Assembly: GCA_905234865.1 (NCBI GenBank)
Contig: CAJOJE010000016.1
Span: 1-37,699 of the forward strand
Reading direction: 5' to 3'
Origin: Candidatus Gastranaerophilales bacterium
GTDB lineage: Bacteria; Cyanobacteriota; Vampirovibrionia; Gastranaerophilales; Gastranaerophilaceae
Length of the DNA: 37,699 nt
Shown here one piece after another: positions 9,484 through 16,674 of this stretch; the first letter of the stretch is position 1, and each line of letters starts with the position of its first letter. A program made the position numbers and the translations under genes. Below the pieces are notes generated by a model, which was not told the origin of the DNA, ran no database searches, and worked only from the letters and a program-made list of their open reading frames with translations.

Positions 9484-9518
9484 AAAACGGGCAGAAAAAC
9501 AAAAACTGCCCGTTTTTT
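9484..9518 (+). terminator. Rho-independent terminator after the GH57 gene
   Basis: AAAACGGGCAG pairs with CTGCCCGTTTT across an 11-nt loop and is followed by a T-run. Confidence 0.85.
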
Positions 9519-9522
9519 ATAT

Positions 9523-9560
9523 AAAAAACCGTCTAAATTTATTATTCGGACGGTTTTTTG
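9523..9560. terminator. Second terminator, back to back, serving the dnaJ-like gene
   Basis: AAAAAACCGTC pairs with GACGGTTTTTT around a 15-nt loop. A-run and T-run flanks let it work in both directions. It separates the converging GH57 and dnaJ-like transcripts. Confidence 0.8.
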
Positions 9561-9596
9561 GTTTTATAATTTCAGTCAAAACAAAGTATGTTAAAG

Positions 9597-10676
9597 CTAT
9601 TTTCTGATTTTTTCAAGTTCGTGAAGCTTTTTATACAATTTAATTTCTTCATCGGTTAAATTGTTGTCAATCGTAATTTTTAATTTGATGTATAAATTTC
9701 CGAACCCGCCTTCTTTTTGGGGAAGTCCGTATCCTTTCATTCTCAATGTTTTTCCCGATGAAGTTTTTGGCGGAATTGTAAGCGTAATTTTACCATGAGG
9801 AGTCAGGATTTCTTTTTTAACTCCTAAAACGGCTTCACAAGGCGTAATTTCAACTTCTTTCGTAAGGTCGTATTCTTCTATCGTGTAATTAGAGTCTTGA
9901 ATTTTAACAATAAGGTATAAATTGCCCTTGTTTCCGTATTGGTCTTGTTTTCCTTCGCCTACAAGCCTTATTTTTTGCCCGTTTTTACAAAATTTCGGAA
10001 TATTTACGGAAAGATTTTTCGGCTTTAATTTTTCAATGCCCGAACCGTTGCAGTGAGAGCAGAAAGTTTTTGAATTACCGCTGCAATAGGGGCATTTTCT
10101 AAAATCGTTAATTACTATATGTTTTACTCCCGTTTTAAAAATATCGTCAACGGAGAGAATAAGATTTTGAGTTATGTCCAAATTTTCTGCAGTTTTTTGC
10201 GCTCTTTTCGATTGAGTGCGATTATAGTTTTGCGAGTAATTTGAAAAGCCTCCGAAATCGCCTGTTCCTTGTCCGAAAGCATCGGCAAAACCGCCCGTAA
10301 AATTGCTTGAATAAGCGTTCTGTGCGCCTTTAGACATTAAATCGCCGAAAATCGCAGAGAAAAAGTCCGAAAAACCGCCCATATTTCCGCCCGATGAAGA
10401 AAAATGAGAAAAGTCAAAATCTCCAAAGTTCGGAGGCGGAGTAAAATCAGCTCCGCCCTGCCAAGCAGAACCCAAGCTGTCGTATCTTTGGCGCTTTTCT
10501 TTATCGCCCAGTACTTCGTATGCTTCATTAATATCTTTGAATTTTTCTTCGGCGCCTTTTTCTTTATTAACGTCAGGGTGAAATTTTCTTGCAAGTTTTC
10601 TGTATGCAGATTTTATTTCAGCTTCCGTAGAATCTTTCTTAACGCCTAAAATTTCGTAATAATCTTTGTATTTCAT
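9597..10676 (-). CDS. DnaJ-like (Hsp40) co-chaperone with a single zinc ribbon
   Basis: This is a DnaJ-domain protein that should stimulate DnaK ATPase activity. The J domain is at residues 1-70 with HPD at 33-35. A Gly/Phe/Ser-rich linker covers about 70-160. The C-terminal client-binding domains run from about 165 to 345. Unlike class A DnaJ with four CxxCxGxG motifs, it has only CPYC and CSHC (about 193-212), enough for one zinc site. Unlike CbpA-type class B, it is not zinc-free. It has 359 aa. No Shine-Dalgarno sequence precedes the ATG. No dnaK or grpE is nearby. It converges on the GH57 gene. Confidence 0.85.
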   Translation of the reverse strand: MKYKDYYEILGVKKDSTEAEIKSAYRKLARKFHPDVNKEKGAEEKFKDINEAYEVLGDKEKRQRYDSLGSAWQGGADFTPPPNFGDFDFSHFSSSGGNMGGFSDFFSAIFGDLMSKGAQNAYSSNFTGGFADAFGQGTGDFGGFSNYSQNYNRTQSKRAQKTAENLDITQNLILSVDDIFKTGVKHIVINDFRKCPYCSGNSKTFCSHCNGSGIEKLKPKNLSVNIPKFCKNGQKIRLVGEGKQDQYGNKGNLYLIVKIQDSNYTIEEYDLTKEVEITPCEAVLGVKKEILTPHGKITLTIPPKTSSGKTLRMKGYGLPQKEGGFGNLYIKLKITIDNNLTDEEIKLYKKLHELEKIRK

Positions 10677-10727
10677 ACTTACATATTAATCCCGAATCGG
10701 TAAAAAACAAATAAAATTAATAATTTA

Positions 10728-11576
10728 TTAATTTTTCTTATATCTTTTTCCCTCAACGTCATGGACGTTTTCAATTGCTATAAAAGCAAACGGGTCAATG
10801 GAATTTACTGTTTCTTTTATTTTTGAAATTTCTAATTTTGTGATAACGCAATATATCATTTTTGATTTAGCGCCCGAGTATCCGCCTTCTGCGTTAAGAT
10901 AAGTAATACTTTTATCAAGATTTTTCATAATAGCCTGACCGATTTCGTCATATTTTGAGGTTATGACAAAAATTGATTTAGCTTCGTTTAAGCCTTGAAG
11001 AACTATATCTATTACTCTGTAAGCGATAAAGTAAGTAATAGCCGAATACATTGCCTTGTTCGGTTCATAAACAAAGCCTGCGAGTAAAAATACAAAAATA
11101 TTGAAAAACATTATTATCTCGCCGACGGAAAAAGGAATTGTTTTTGAAAGTTTAATTGCCATAATTTCCGTTCCGTCGAGAGAAGCGTCGTTTTTTAATA
11201 CAAGCCCTACTCCCGTTCCGAGAATTATTCCGCCGAAAATTGCCGCAAGGAGTGTATCGTTTGTAAAAACGTGTTTTGTATTAAGGAAAATTTCAGAAAA
11301 CAATGATAACGTGAAAATTCCATACATCATAAGAAAAACAAACGTTTTGCCGAATTTTTGGAAAGCCATAACAACAAACGGCAAATTAAAAACAAACAAA
11401 AACAAGCCTAAAGGATATTCGGTTAAATAATTTGCCATAATCGATATGCCGACAACTCCGCCGTCTATAACTTCGTTCGGAATTAAAACGCACTCGAGCG
11501 CATAGGCTGCAATCAGCGTTCCGAAAGTTATCCAAACCATTTTTGTTATTATTGTGTTAAAAATACTAATCGGCAT
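10728..11576 (-). CDS. YitT family membrane protein (DUF161/DUF2179)
   Basis: The 282-aa protein has five to six hydrophobic segments in residues 8-190 with the family pattern (IPNEVIDGGVVGISIM near 32, DASLDGTEIMAIKLSK near 130). A soluble DUF2179-like domain fills about 195-275 (FVITSKYDEIGQAIMKNL..., IYCVITKLEISKIKETV). The role of the family is not settled; a transport or sensing function is usually supposed. No ribosome-binding site precedes the ATG at 11576. It is divergent from the lipoprotein gene, with only 22 bp between the two start codons. Confidence 0.85.
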   Translation of the reverse strand: MPISIFNTIITKMVWITFGTLIAAYALECVLIPNEVIDGGVVGISIMANYLTEYPLGLFLFVFNLPFVVMAFQKFGKTFVFLMMYGIFTLSLFSEIFLNTKHVFTNDTLLAAIFGGIILGTGVGLVLKNDASLDGTEIMAIKLSKTIPFSVGEIIMFFNIFVFLLAGFVYEPNKAMYSAITYFIAYRVIDIVLQGLNEAKSIFVITSKYDEIGQAIMKNLDKSITYLNAEGGYSGAKSKMIYCVITKLEISKIKETVNSIDPFAFIAIENVHDVEGKRYKKN

Positions 11577-11577
11577 G

Positions 11578-11597
11578 TGTTTATGTTACGATAAACA
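11578..11597. promoter_or_regulatory. Perfect dyad filling the gap between two divergent start codons
   Basis: TGTTTAT and ATAAACA form a perfect 7-bp inverted repeat with a 6-nt centre. It occupies almost the whole 22-bp gap between the YitT start (11576) and the lipoprotein start (11599). It could be a shared operator or a structure at both mRNA 5' ends. Confidence 0.4.
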
Positions 11598-11598
11598 T

Positions 11599-12396
11599 AT
11601 GAAAAAATTAACCTTTTTATTTATATTTTTATGTTTATTTTTAACGGGGTGTATCCAAAGGGAAACAAAAACTTCTCTTTTGGATGAAATAAGCGACAGA
11701 AACACGATAAAAGTCGGTATAAGAGTTGATACAAAGCCTTTCGGTTTTGTTAAAAACGGTCAATACCAAGGGTTTGACATTGATATTGCAAAAAGCATAT
11801 CGGAAGAAATCTTCGGAGATAATTCAATTGAACATATAGAATTTATTCCTCTTAAAACGTCCGAGAGAATTTCAGCTCTTGCGCAAAATCGTGTGGATAT
11901 GGTTATTGCGGCGTTCAGTATTAATGAAAGAAGAAAAACGGTAGTTGATTTTTCAATTCCTTATTATGTGGCAGGTCAAGCCTTAATGGTTCCTAATTCT
12001 TCAAGGATAAATTCAATCGAACAGTTGAACGATAAATCCGTTGCAATCGTTATGGGAACAACAAGCGAAAAAACGGTCAGAACTTTTGCGCCGAATGCCA
12101 CTTTAATCGGTGCAATTACATATAAAGACGCATTTAATTTCTTAAAAAAGGGCGAGGTTCAGGCGGTTTTGGCGGATGATTCCATGTTGTACGGAATATT
12201 ATCCGAAAATAAGGGATATAAAATTTTATCAAGAAGATATACGGAAGAATTTTATGCAATAGGGTTTGCAAAAGATGAAAAATCAAAAACTTTGAAAAAC
12301 AGAGTTAATATGCACTTAAAAAATATGCAGCAATCGGGCGAATTAAATAAAATCAAACAAAAATGGATACCGAAAAATTATCCTCAGCGCCGTTAA
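11599..12396 (+). CDS. Amino-acid ABC transporter substrate-binding lipoprotein
   Basis: A 265-aa periplasmic binding protein of the family-3 (GlnH/HisJ-like) type. The N-terminus MKKLTFLFIFLCLFLTGC is a lipoprotein signal with lipobox LTGC, so the mature protein is anchored at its Cys. Hallmarks include IKVGIRVDTKPFGFVKNG, GFDIDIAKSISEE and VDMVIAAFSINERRK (substrate-binding Arg), then the second lobe with VAIVMGTTSEKTV. I start at ATG 11599, directly before the signal peptide; an upstream ATG at 11554 lies inside the divergent gene. The permease and ATPase are not in the window. The gene ends 1 nt from the converging metal-exporter gene. Confidence 0.85.
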   Translation: MKKLTFLFIFLCLFLTGCIQRETKTSLLDEISDRNTIKVGIRVDTKPFGFVKNGQYQGFDIDIAKSISEEIFGDNSIEHIEFIPLKTSERISALAQNRVDMVIAAFSINERRKTVVDFSIPYYVAGQALMVPNSSRINSIEQLNDKSVAIVMGTTSEKTVRTFAPNATLIGAITYKDAFNFLKKGEVQAVLADDSMLYGILSENKGYKILSRRYTEEFYAIGFAKDEKSKTLKNRVNMHLKNMQQSGELNKIKQKWIPKNYPQRR

Positions 12397-12397
12397 T

Positions 12398-13264
12398 TTA
12401 TTTTATAAAAGTTTGAATTAATAATCCCGAAAAATACCCGACAATGACGAGAGCCGATAAAATAAACAATGTATCTTTTTTGTTATGGTTATTTTTAAAT
12501 AAAATCAAAAGCCCGATGCCTGAAGATGTCATAAGCCCAGAAATTAAGGCGCCGAACGAGATTGCTCCTTTTATAAATAAAAGGCAAAGTCCGACGGATA
12601 CGGCACAATTCGGAATAAGTCCTATTAAAGCCGAAATGAGAGGGGTTAAAAAATACAGACTTGATTTAAAAATGGTTGAAAAATCATATATTTCAAATAA
12701 ATAATTTAAAATTAAATTTGTGCATAAAATGAAAAGAAAAACGCTTATCGTATGATGAACGGGGTGAATTAAAAAATCCCTCTTCCTTTTAATCGTAACA
12801 TCATGCCTGCAACATCCTTCAATATGTTCAATATCATCGGTCGGTTTTTCTTCTTTTTGTTTAAAAATCACATCTGCAAGATATCCGATTGGAATTGCAA
12901 TTAATAATTTAATTATGATTAAAGGTATGATAAAAGGCGTAAATTCAGGATACATCAATAAAACGGGTATTGCTTCATCGCTTGTTGCAAGATATACGGC
13001 AATAATTGTTCCTCTTGTTATAAATTTTTCCGTATAAAGCGTGCTTGCAATTACGCTAAAACCGCATTGAGGAATTGAAGATACAACGGAACCGATTAGA
13101 GGACCTTCCTTTTTAGAGTGTTTCAAAAAACTTTTAATTTTATCCGCAAAAAAATGCTCAAAAATTTCTATAAACAAAAACACCACAAATAAAAAGGGCA
13201 AAGTCCTTACACTGTCAATAACGGCGTCTTGAAGCCATTCGATTTCCAAGAAATTAATCATCAT
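12398..13264 (-). CDS. Putative ten-TM heavy-metal exporter (ArsP_2-like)
   Basis: The 288-aa protein is strongly hydrophobic, with two similar halves. Each half carries a PxCxxSV motif: IPQCGFSV at about 64-71 and IPNCAVSVG at about 217. A cytoplasmic loop in the middle has a Cys/His cluster (GCCRHD, then HPVHHT) that could bind metal. This fits the 'putative 10TM heavy-metal exporter' family, often labelled arsenic efflux or manganese transporter. The substrate is not determinable. There is no ribosome-binding site, but TATAAA lies 8 nt before the ATG, so the transcript may be leaderless. Its start is 63 bp from the divergent gene at 13328. Confidence 0.7.
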   Translation of the reverse strand: MMINFLEIEWLQDAVIDSVRTLPFLFVVFLFIEIFEHFFADKIKSFLKHSKKEGPLIGSVVSSIPQCGFSVIASTLYTEKFITRGTIIAVYLATSDEAIPVLLMYPEFTPFIIPLIIIKLLIAIPIGYLADVIFKQKEEKPTDDIEHIEGCCRHDVTIKRKRDFLIHPVHHTISVFLFILCTNLILNYLFEIYDFSTIFKSSLYFLTPLISALIGLIPNCAVSVGLCLLFIKGAISFGALISGLMTSSGIGLLILFKNNHNKKDTLFILSALVIVGYFSGLLIQTFIK

Positions 13265-13327
13265 AAAAGAATTTTATAATAGATTTTTATATGTTGCAAT
13301 AAAAATTAAAAGCATTATTATAAAATT

Positions 13328-14344
13328 ATGGGCGGATTCAATTCACTGAATTTAATAATGAATACAATGCTGATTAACGCTATGAATTATGCGCAGTCTA
13401 ATTCGCTCTCCAATAATCCCCAAAATATAAACAATACTCAAAATCCCCAAAATTCAACTTTAAATCAATCAAGTTTTACTCCTATGAATTATTCCGATAA
13501 TTCTTTTAACAACCCCGAAATTTTGGAAAAACTTTCAAGTGCCGAGCAAAACGTAATTTCAACGGTTGAAATTGAGCAAAGGGCAAATTATATAAAAGAA
13601 TTGTTAAATCTTCCAAAAGACTTTGAAACATTGATTAATTCAATTCAAGGCAATACGGGAGACGATATAAACACTTTAAAAGATTTGGTTAAACTTTTGC
13701 AAAACGGAAAAATAAATTTATCCGCCTTAAATTCTTTAATCGGAGAAAATCAAAAAGCAGCCGTACAAAAATTAATGATGACAATTATGACCGTTTCAAA
13801 AATGGGGTCTGAAAACGTCCGACAGTTAAAAGAATTAATGAATTTACTTCAAACTTCAACCGTTCAAGATTCCTCTCAACTTGTAAAAAATATTATTATG
13901 CTATATCTTCCTTGGCTTCCCTTATCGGTTAGAAGTGATATGAATTTGGGTTTTGAAATAGGAATTTATGAAAAAAACGGCGAAAACGGCGAAAACGGTA
14001 AGGAAGAAAAAATAAAAATTTTAATTCAAACGGCAAATTACGGAAATGTTACGGTCGAATTGGAATTAAATAATAATAATGATGTCGATATTTTCATGAG
14101 TGCAAGCGAAAGTTTTCCCGAAAAAGAAGTTTTATTACGATTAAAAAAAGAAAATCACATAAAAACAAACGTTACCCTTGAAACAAATAAAGACCCTCTT
14201 GAAATTTTTAAAAAAGAAAGAGAATTACAAATAATATCATCCGATTTTGTTTCTCCAAAACTATTGCAGATAGCGCATTCTGTTATAAAAATCATAATCG
14301 AGCTTGACTTTTCAAATTTCATCATTAATGAAGATGAAGAATAA
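13328..14344 (+). CDS. Asn/Gln-rich hypothetical, possible FliK-like hook-length protein
   Basis: The first 60 residues are Asn/Gln/Ser-rich and probably disordered. Residues 70-190 are helical. The C-terminal part from about 195 includes LPWLPLSVRSD and a beta-rich block (IKILIQTANYGNVTVELEL) that loosely recalls the FliK C-terminal domain, as does the position before the rod genes. This is a suggestion only. A GENGENG run at about residue 220 comes from a tandem AACGGCGAA repeat. There is no Shine-Dalgarno; TTGCAA (13294-13299), a 16-nt spacer and TATTAT (13316-13321) end 6 nt before the ATG, suggesting leaderless translation. Confidence 0.6.
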   Translation: MGGFNSLNLIMNTMLINAMNYAQSNSLSNNPQNINNTQNPQNSTLNQSSFTPMNYSDNSFNNPEILEKLSSAEQNVISTVEIEQRANYIKELLNLPKDFETLINSIQGNTGDDINTLKDLVKLLQNGKINLSALNSLIGENQKAAVQKLMMTIMTVSKMGSENVRQLKELMNLLQTSTVQDSSQLVKNIIMLYLPWLPLSVRSDMNLGFEIGIYEKNGENGENGKEEKIKILIQTANYGNVTVELELNNNNDVDIFMSASESFPEKEVLLRLKKENHIKTNVTLETNKDPLEIFKKERELQIISSDFVSPKLLQIAHSVIKIIIELDFSNFIINEDEE

Positions 14345-14379
14345 TCTCATCTTAATGAATGAATTTTACTCCTTTTTCC

Positions 14380-14407
14380 TAAAGTCATATTTTATAAAAG
14401 TCGACAA
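14380..14407 (+). promoter_or_regulatory. Candidate sigma-28-like flagellar promoter
   Basis: TAAAGTCA, a 12-nt spacer and GTCGACAA resemble the flagellar sigma consensus (TAAAGTTT, N11, GCCGATAA) at 6 of 8 positions in each half. It lies about 30 nt before the first rod gene. Confidence 0.4.
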
Positions 14408-14437
14408 TCTTACCGTATAAACAAAAAGAGGTGAAAA

Positions 14438-15136
14438 ATGCTGCTTCAAGGTACTGTTTCAACTTCACAAAGAGGACTTCACGCATCCATAAGCGCAATG
14501 CATATGCAAATGGAATTAATGGGCATAAATAACGCTAACGTTCAGGGATTTGACAAAGTAGGATACCAAAGAAAAGACCCTGTTGTTTCTTCCTTTGCGG
14601 ATATTATAGGTATTCATGCCATATCGGAAGCCGTTGATGATCAGGTAGGGCGTATAGCAGAAACCAATAATCCTCTTGATATTGCACTTGCAAATAAAGG
14701 ATATTTGCAAATGTTGAATACGGACGGCTCGATTGAATTAACTCGTGACGGCAGATTAAAACTGAATGAAAAAGGCGAGTTATTAGGTTTAGAAAATCAA
14801 AAAATCTTAACATCGGGCGGAACCCCCATAGTTTTGCCTTTCATGCCCAAAGAAGCAAAAGATATTACGATTGATTCCAACGGCAAATTATTTGTTTTTA
14901 ACCCCGAAACCCAAAAAATGGATTATGTTGATACGATAGGGGTTGTATCATCAGACGGCAAAGCGGTTCTTGAACCCGATATAAAACAATCCTGCCTTGA
15001 ATTTTCAAACGTAAATTTGGCCCAAGAATTTTTGGAAATGGTTCCGTACAGGAAAAATTTCGATGCAAACAGACAATTATTTATGCTTCAAAACGAAGCT
15101 TTGACAAGTGCCATTCAACAACTCGGAGGGCAATAA
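14438..15136 (+). CDS. Flagellar basal-body rod protein, FlgF/FlgG type
   Basis: The 232-aa protein has the rod/hook family architecture. The N-terminal helix carries the motif INNANVQGFDKVGYQRK at about 28-44, close to the family's NxANxxTxGY. A central beta-domain follows (NPLDIALANKGYLQM, LTRDGRLKLNEKGELL). The C-terminal helix contains SNVNLAQEFLEMVPYRKNFDANRQLF. This is a distal or proximal rod protein of the flagellar drive shaft; whether it is FlgF or FlgG is not decidable here. It is exported by the flagellar type III system and has no Sec signal. GAGGTG lies before the ATG. First of four rod genes, 3 nt before the next. Confidence 0.85.
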   Translation: MLLQGTVSTSQRGLHASISAMHMQMELMGINNANVQGFDKVGYQRKDPVVSSFADIIGIHAISEAVDDQVGRIAETNNPLDIALANKGYLQMLNTDGSIELTRDGRLKLNEKGELLGLENQKILTSGGTPIVLPFMPKEAKDITIDSNGKLFVFNPETQKMDYVDTIGVVSSDGKAVLEPDIKQSCLEFSNVNLAQEFLEMVPYRKNFDANRQLFMLQNEALTSAIQQLGGQ

Positions 15137-15139
15137 TAA

Positions 15140-15862
15140 ATGCCCGGCGGATATAATTTACAAGGTCTTATCAGACGTCATACGGTTAATGCTCTTACTC
15201 AGTTTGAGAGGATGGGGTATTATTCCGAAAATATTTCAAATTGGTCAACTAATGCTTATAAGGCGGTTCGCTTTGAGGAAATTTTAAACGAAAACGGATA
15301 CGCTAAAGGAGTCGTAAGAACAGACCACACTCAAGGCAGTATACAGGTTACAAAAAGAGAACTTGACGTTGCGATAAACGGCGCAGGATTTATCCCGATT
15401 ACATCAGATACGGGAGAAATTTTCTATACGAGGGACGGCTCTTTTGCTTTAGGAAAAGACGGAATTTTAATGACAAGAACCGGTGATATCGTAGGAAGCG
15501 GAATAAAAATCGGTGCAGATTACGTCAAAATCAGAATTGATAAAAACGGAGACGTTTTCGGGTATAAAGATTTATCGAAAGAACCCGAATGTATCGGAAA
15601 TATTCCCGTTGTAACTTTTCAAAACCCCGAAGGATTAAAAGAAGTGGGGGATAATAAATATGTAAAAACGGAAATTTCGGGTGATGAGGAGCTTGTTGTC
15701 AATCATTCAAAAATTTCTCAATATGCAATCGAAAGATCAAACGTTGACCTTTTCGATCAGGTTAATCAGGTTATGAGGGTGAATGCTTCCTTGCTTGCCT
15801 CTACAACGCTTATGGGAGCGATTGACTCAATGTATGATAAAGCAATTAATATAAGGAGCTAA
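15140..15862 (+). CDS. Second FlgF/FlgG-type flagellar rod protein
   Basis: The 240-aa protein shares the FlgG/FlgF body: GSIQVTKRELDVAINGAGF at about 74-92, FYTRDGSFALGKDGILMTRTGD, and the C-terminal helix ending in SNVDLFDQVNQVMRVNASL. The N-terminal motif is divergent: ENISNWSTNAYKAVRFEE in place of the usual ANxxTxGY. With the preceding gene it makes a pair as in FlgF-FlgG systems. GGAGG precedes the start. It is followed after 3 nt by flgB. Confidence 0.85.
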   Translation: MPGGYNLQGLIRRHTVNALTQFERMGYYSENISNWSTNAYKAVRFEEILNENGYAKGVVRTDHTQGSIQVTKRELDVAINGAGFIPITSDTGEIFYTRDGSFALGKDGILMTRTGDIVGSGIKIGADYVKIRIDKNGDVFGYKDLSKEPECIGNIPVVTFQNPEGLKEVGDNKYVKTEISGDEELVVNHSKISQYAIERSNVDLFDQVNQVMRVNASLLASTTLMGAIDSMYDKAINIRS

Positions 15863-15865
15863 TAA

Positions 15866-16213
15866 ATGAGCTATTTACCGAATAATCCCATACAAAAAGC
15901 CCAATTAACGCTTGATTTAATTGCAAACAGACAAGAAGCGATTGCAGGCAACATTGCCAATATGGATACTCCGAATTACGTCAGGAAAGATGTTGAATTT
16001 TCTCAATACATAAATACAATGAAAGGTTCTCTTGAAACAAGATTAAGTCAAAAATTGGGACCGTCGGGGGTAATTGAAGCAAGACAATTAACTTTATCGG
16101 TTGAAGACGAGCTTGCAATTGCGCAAAAAAATTCAATGCTGTACGGGGTTGCCGCAAAACGACTGACCTCCGTTATTACGGAAATGAAAACGGCGATTAA
16201 CGTCGGAAATTAA
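15866..16213 (+). CDS. flgB: Flagellar basal-body rod protein FlgB
   Basis: The 115-aa proximal rod protein has the family motif NIANMDTPNYVRKDVEF at about 29-45 and the C-terminal helix (ALAIAQKNSMLYGVAAKRL-like) that packs in the rod. AAGGAG precedes the ATG. It lies immediately upstream of flgC, the usual FlgB-FlgC order, but fliE, which normally follows, is missing. Confidence 0.9.
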   Translation: MSYLPNNPIQKAQLTLDLIANRQEAIAGNIANMDTPNYVRKDVEFSQYINTMKGSLETRLSQKLGPSGVIEARQLTLSVEDELAIAQKNSMLYGVAAKRLTSVITEMKTAINVGN

Positions 16214-16228
16214 TTGAAAGGCTAAAAA

Positions 16229-16672
16229 ATGGGAATAATAGATACATTTGAAGTAGGCAGACAGGGTCTTGGCGTTCATTCAAAAAGAATACAAGTTGCG
16301 GCAAGAAACATAGCCAACCTTGATACGCCCAATTATGTAAGAAAAATACCCGTTTTAAACGCAACGGAGGATATTTCTTTTGCAGGTCTTTTAAATACGA
16401 TGAAAGAAGATGTTTTCGGTATCGGCACAATTCCTTTTATTTCAGGCGGAGTAAGATTTACGGGACTTGTTGAAGATCCTACCGTAGGAGAAAAAATTTA
16501 TCGCCCCGGACACCCTGACGCTGATGAAGAAGGGTATGTAAGAATGTCTAACGTTAATCCAATGGTTGATATGGCGGATGCCGTTTTAGCACAAAGAGCT
16601 TATGAAGCAAGCCTCGGCGTTATGGCAATTGCAAAAACAATGTCCACAAGAGCGCTTCAAATAGGTGATTAG
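16229..16672 (+). CDS. flgC: Flagellar basal-body rod protein FlgC
   Basis: The 147-aa proximal rod protein has RNIANLDTPNYVRKIPVL at about 27-44, the typical FlgC segment with GHPDADEEGYVRMSNVNPMVDMADAV-type sequence at about 92-118, and a C-terminal helix RAYEASLGVMAIAKTM. It ends the four-gene rod operon, 2 nt from the converging ATPase gene, with no hairpin between them. Confidence 0.95.
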   Translation: MGIIDTFEVGRQGLGVHSKRIQVAARNIANLDTPNYVRKIPVLNATEDISFAGLLNTMKEDVFGIGTIPFISGGVRFTGLVEDPTVGEKIYRPGHPDADEEGYVRMSNVNPMVDMADAVLAQRAYEASLGVMAIAKTMSTRALQIGD

Positions 16673-16674
16673 TT

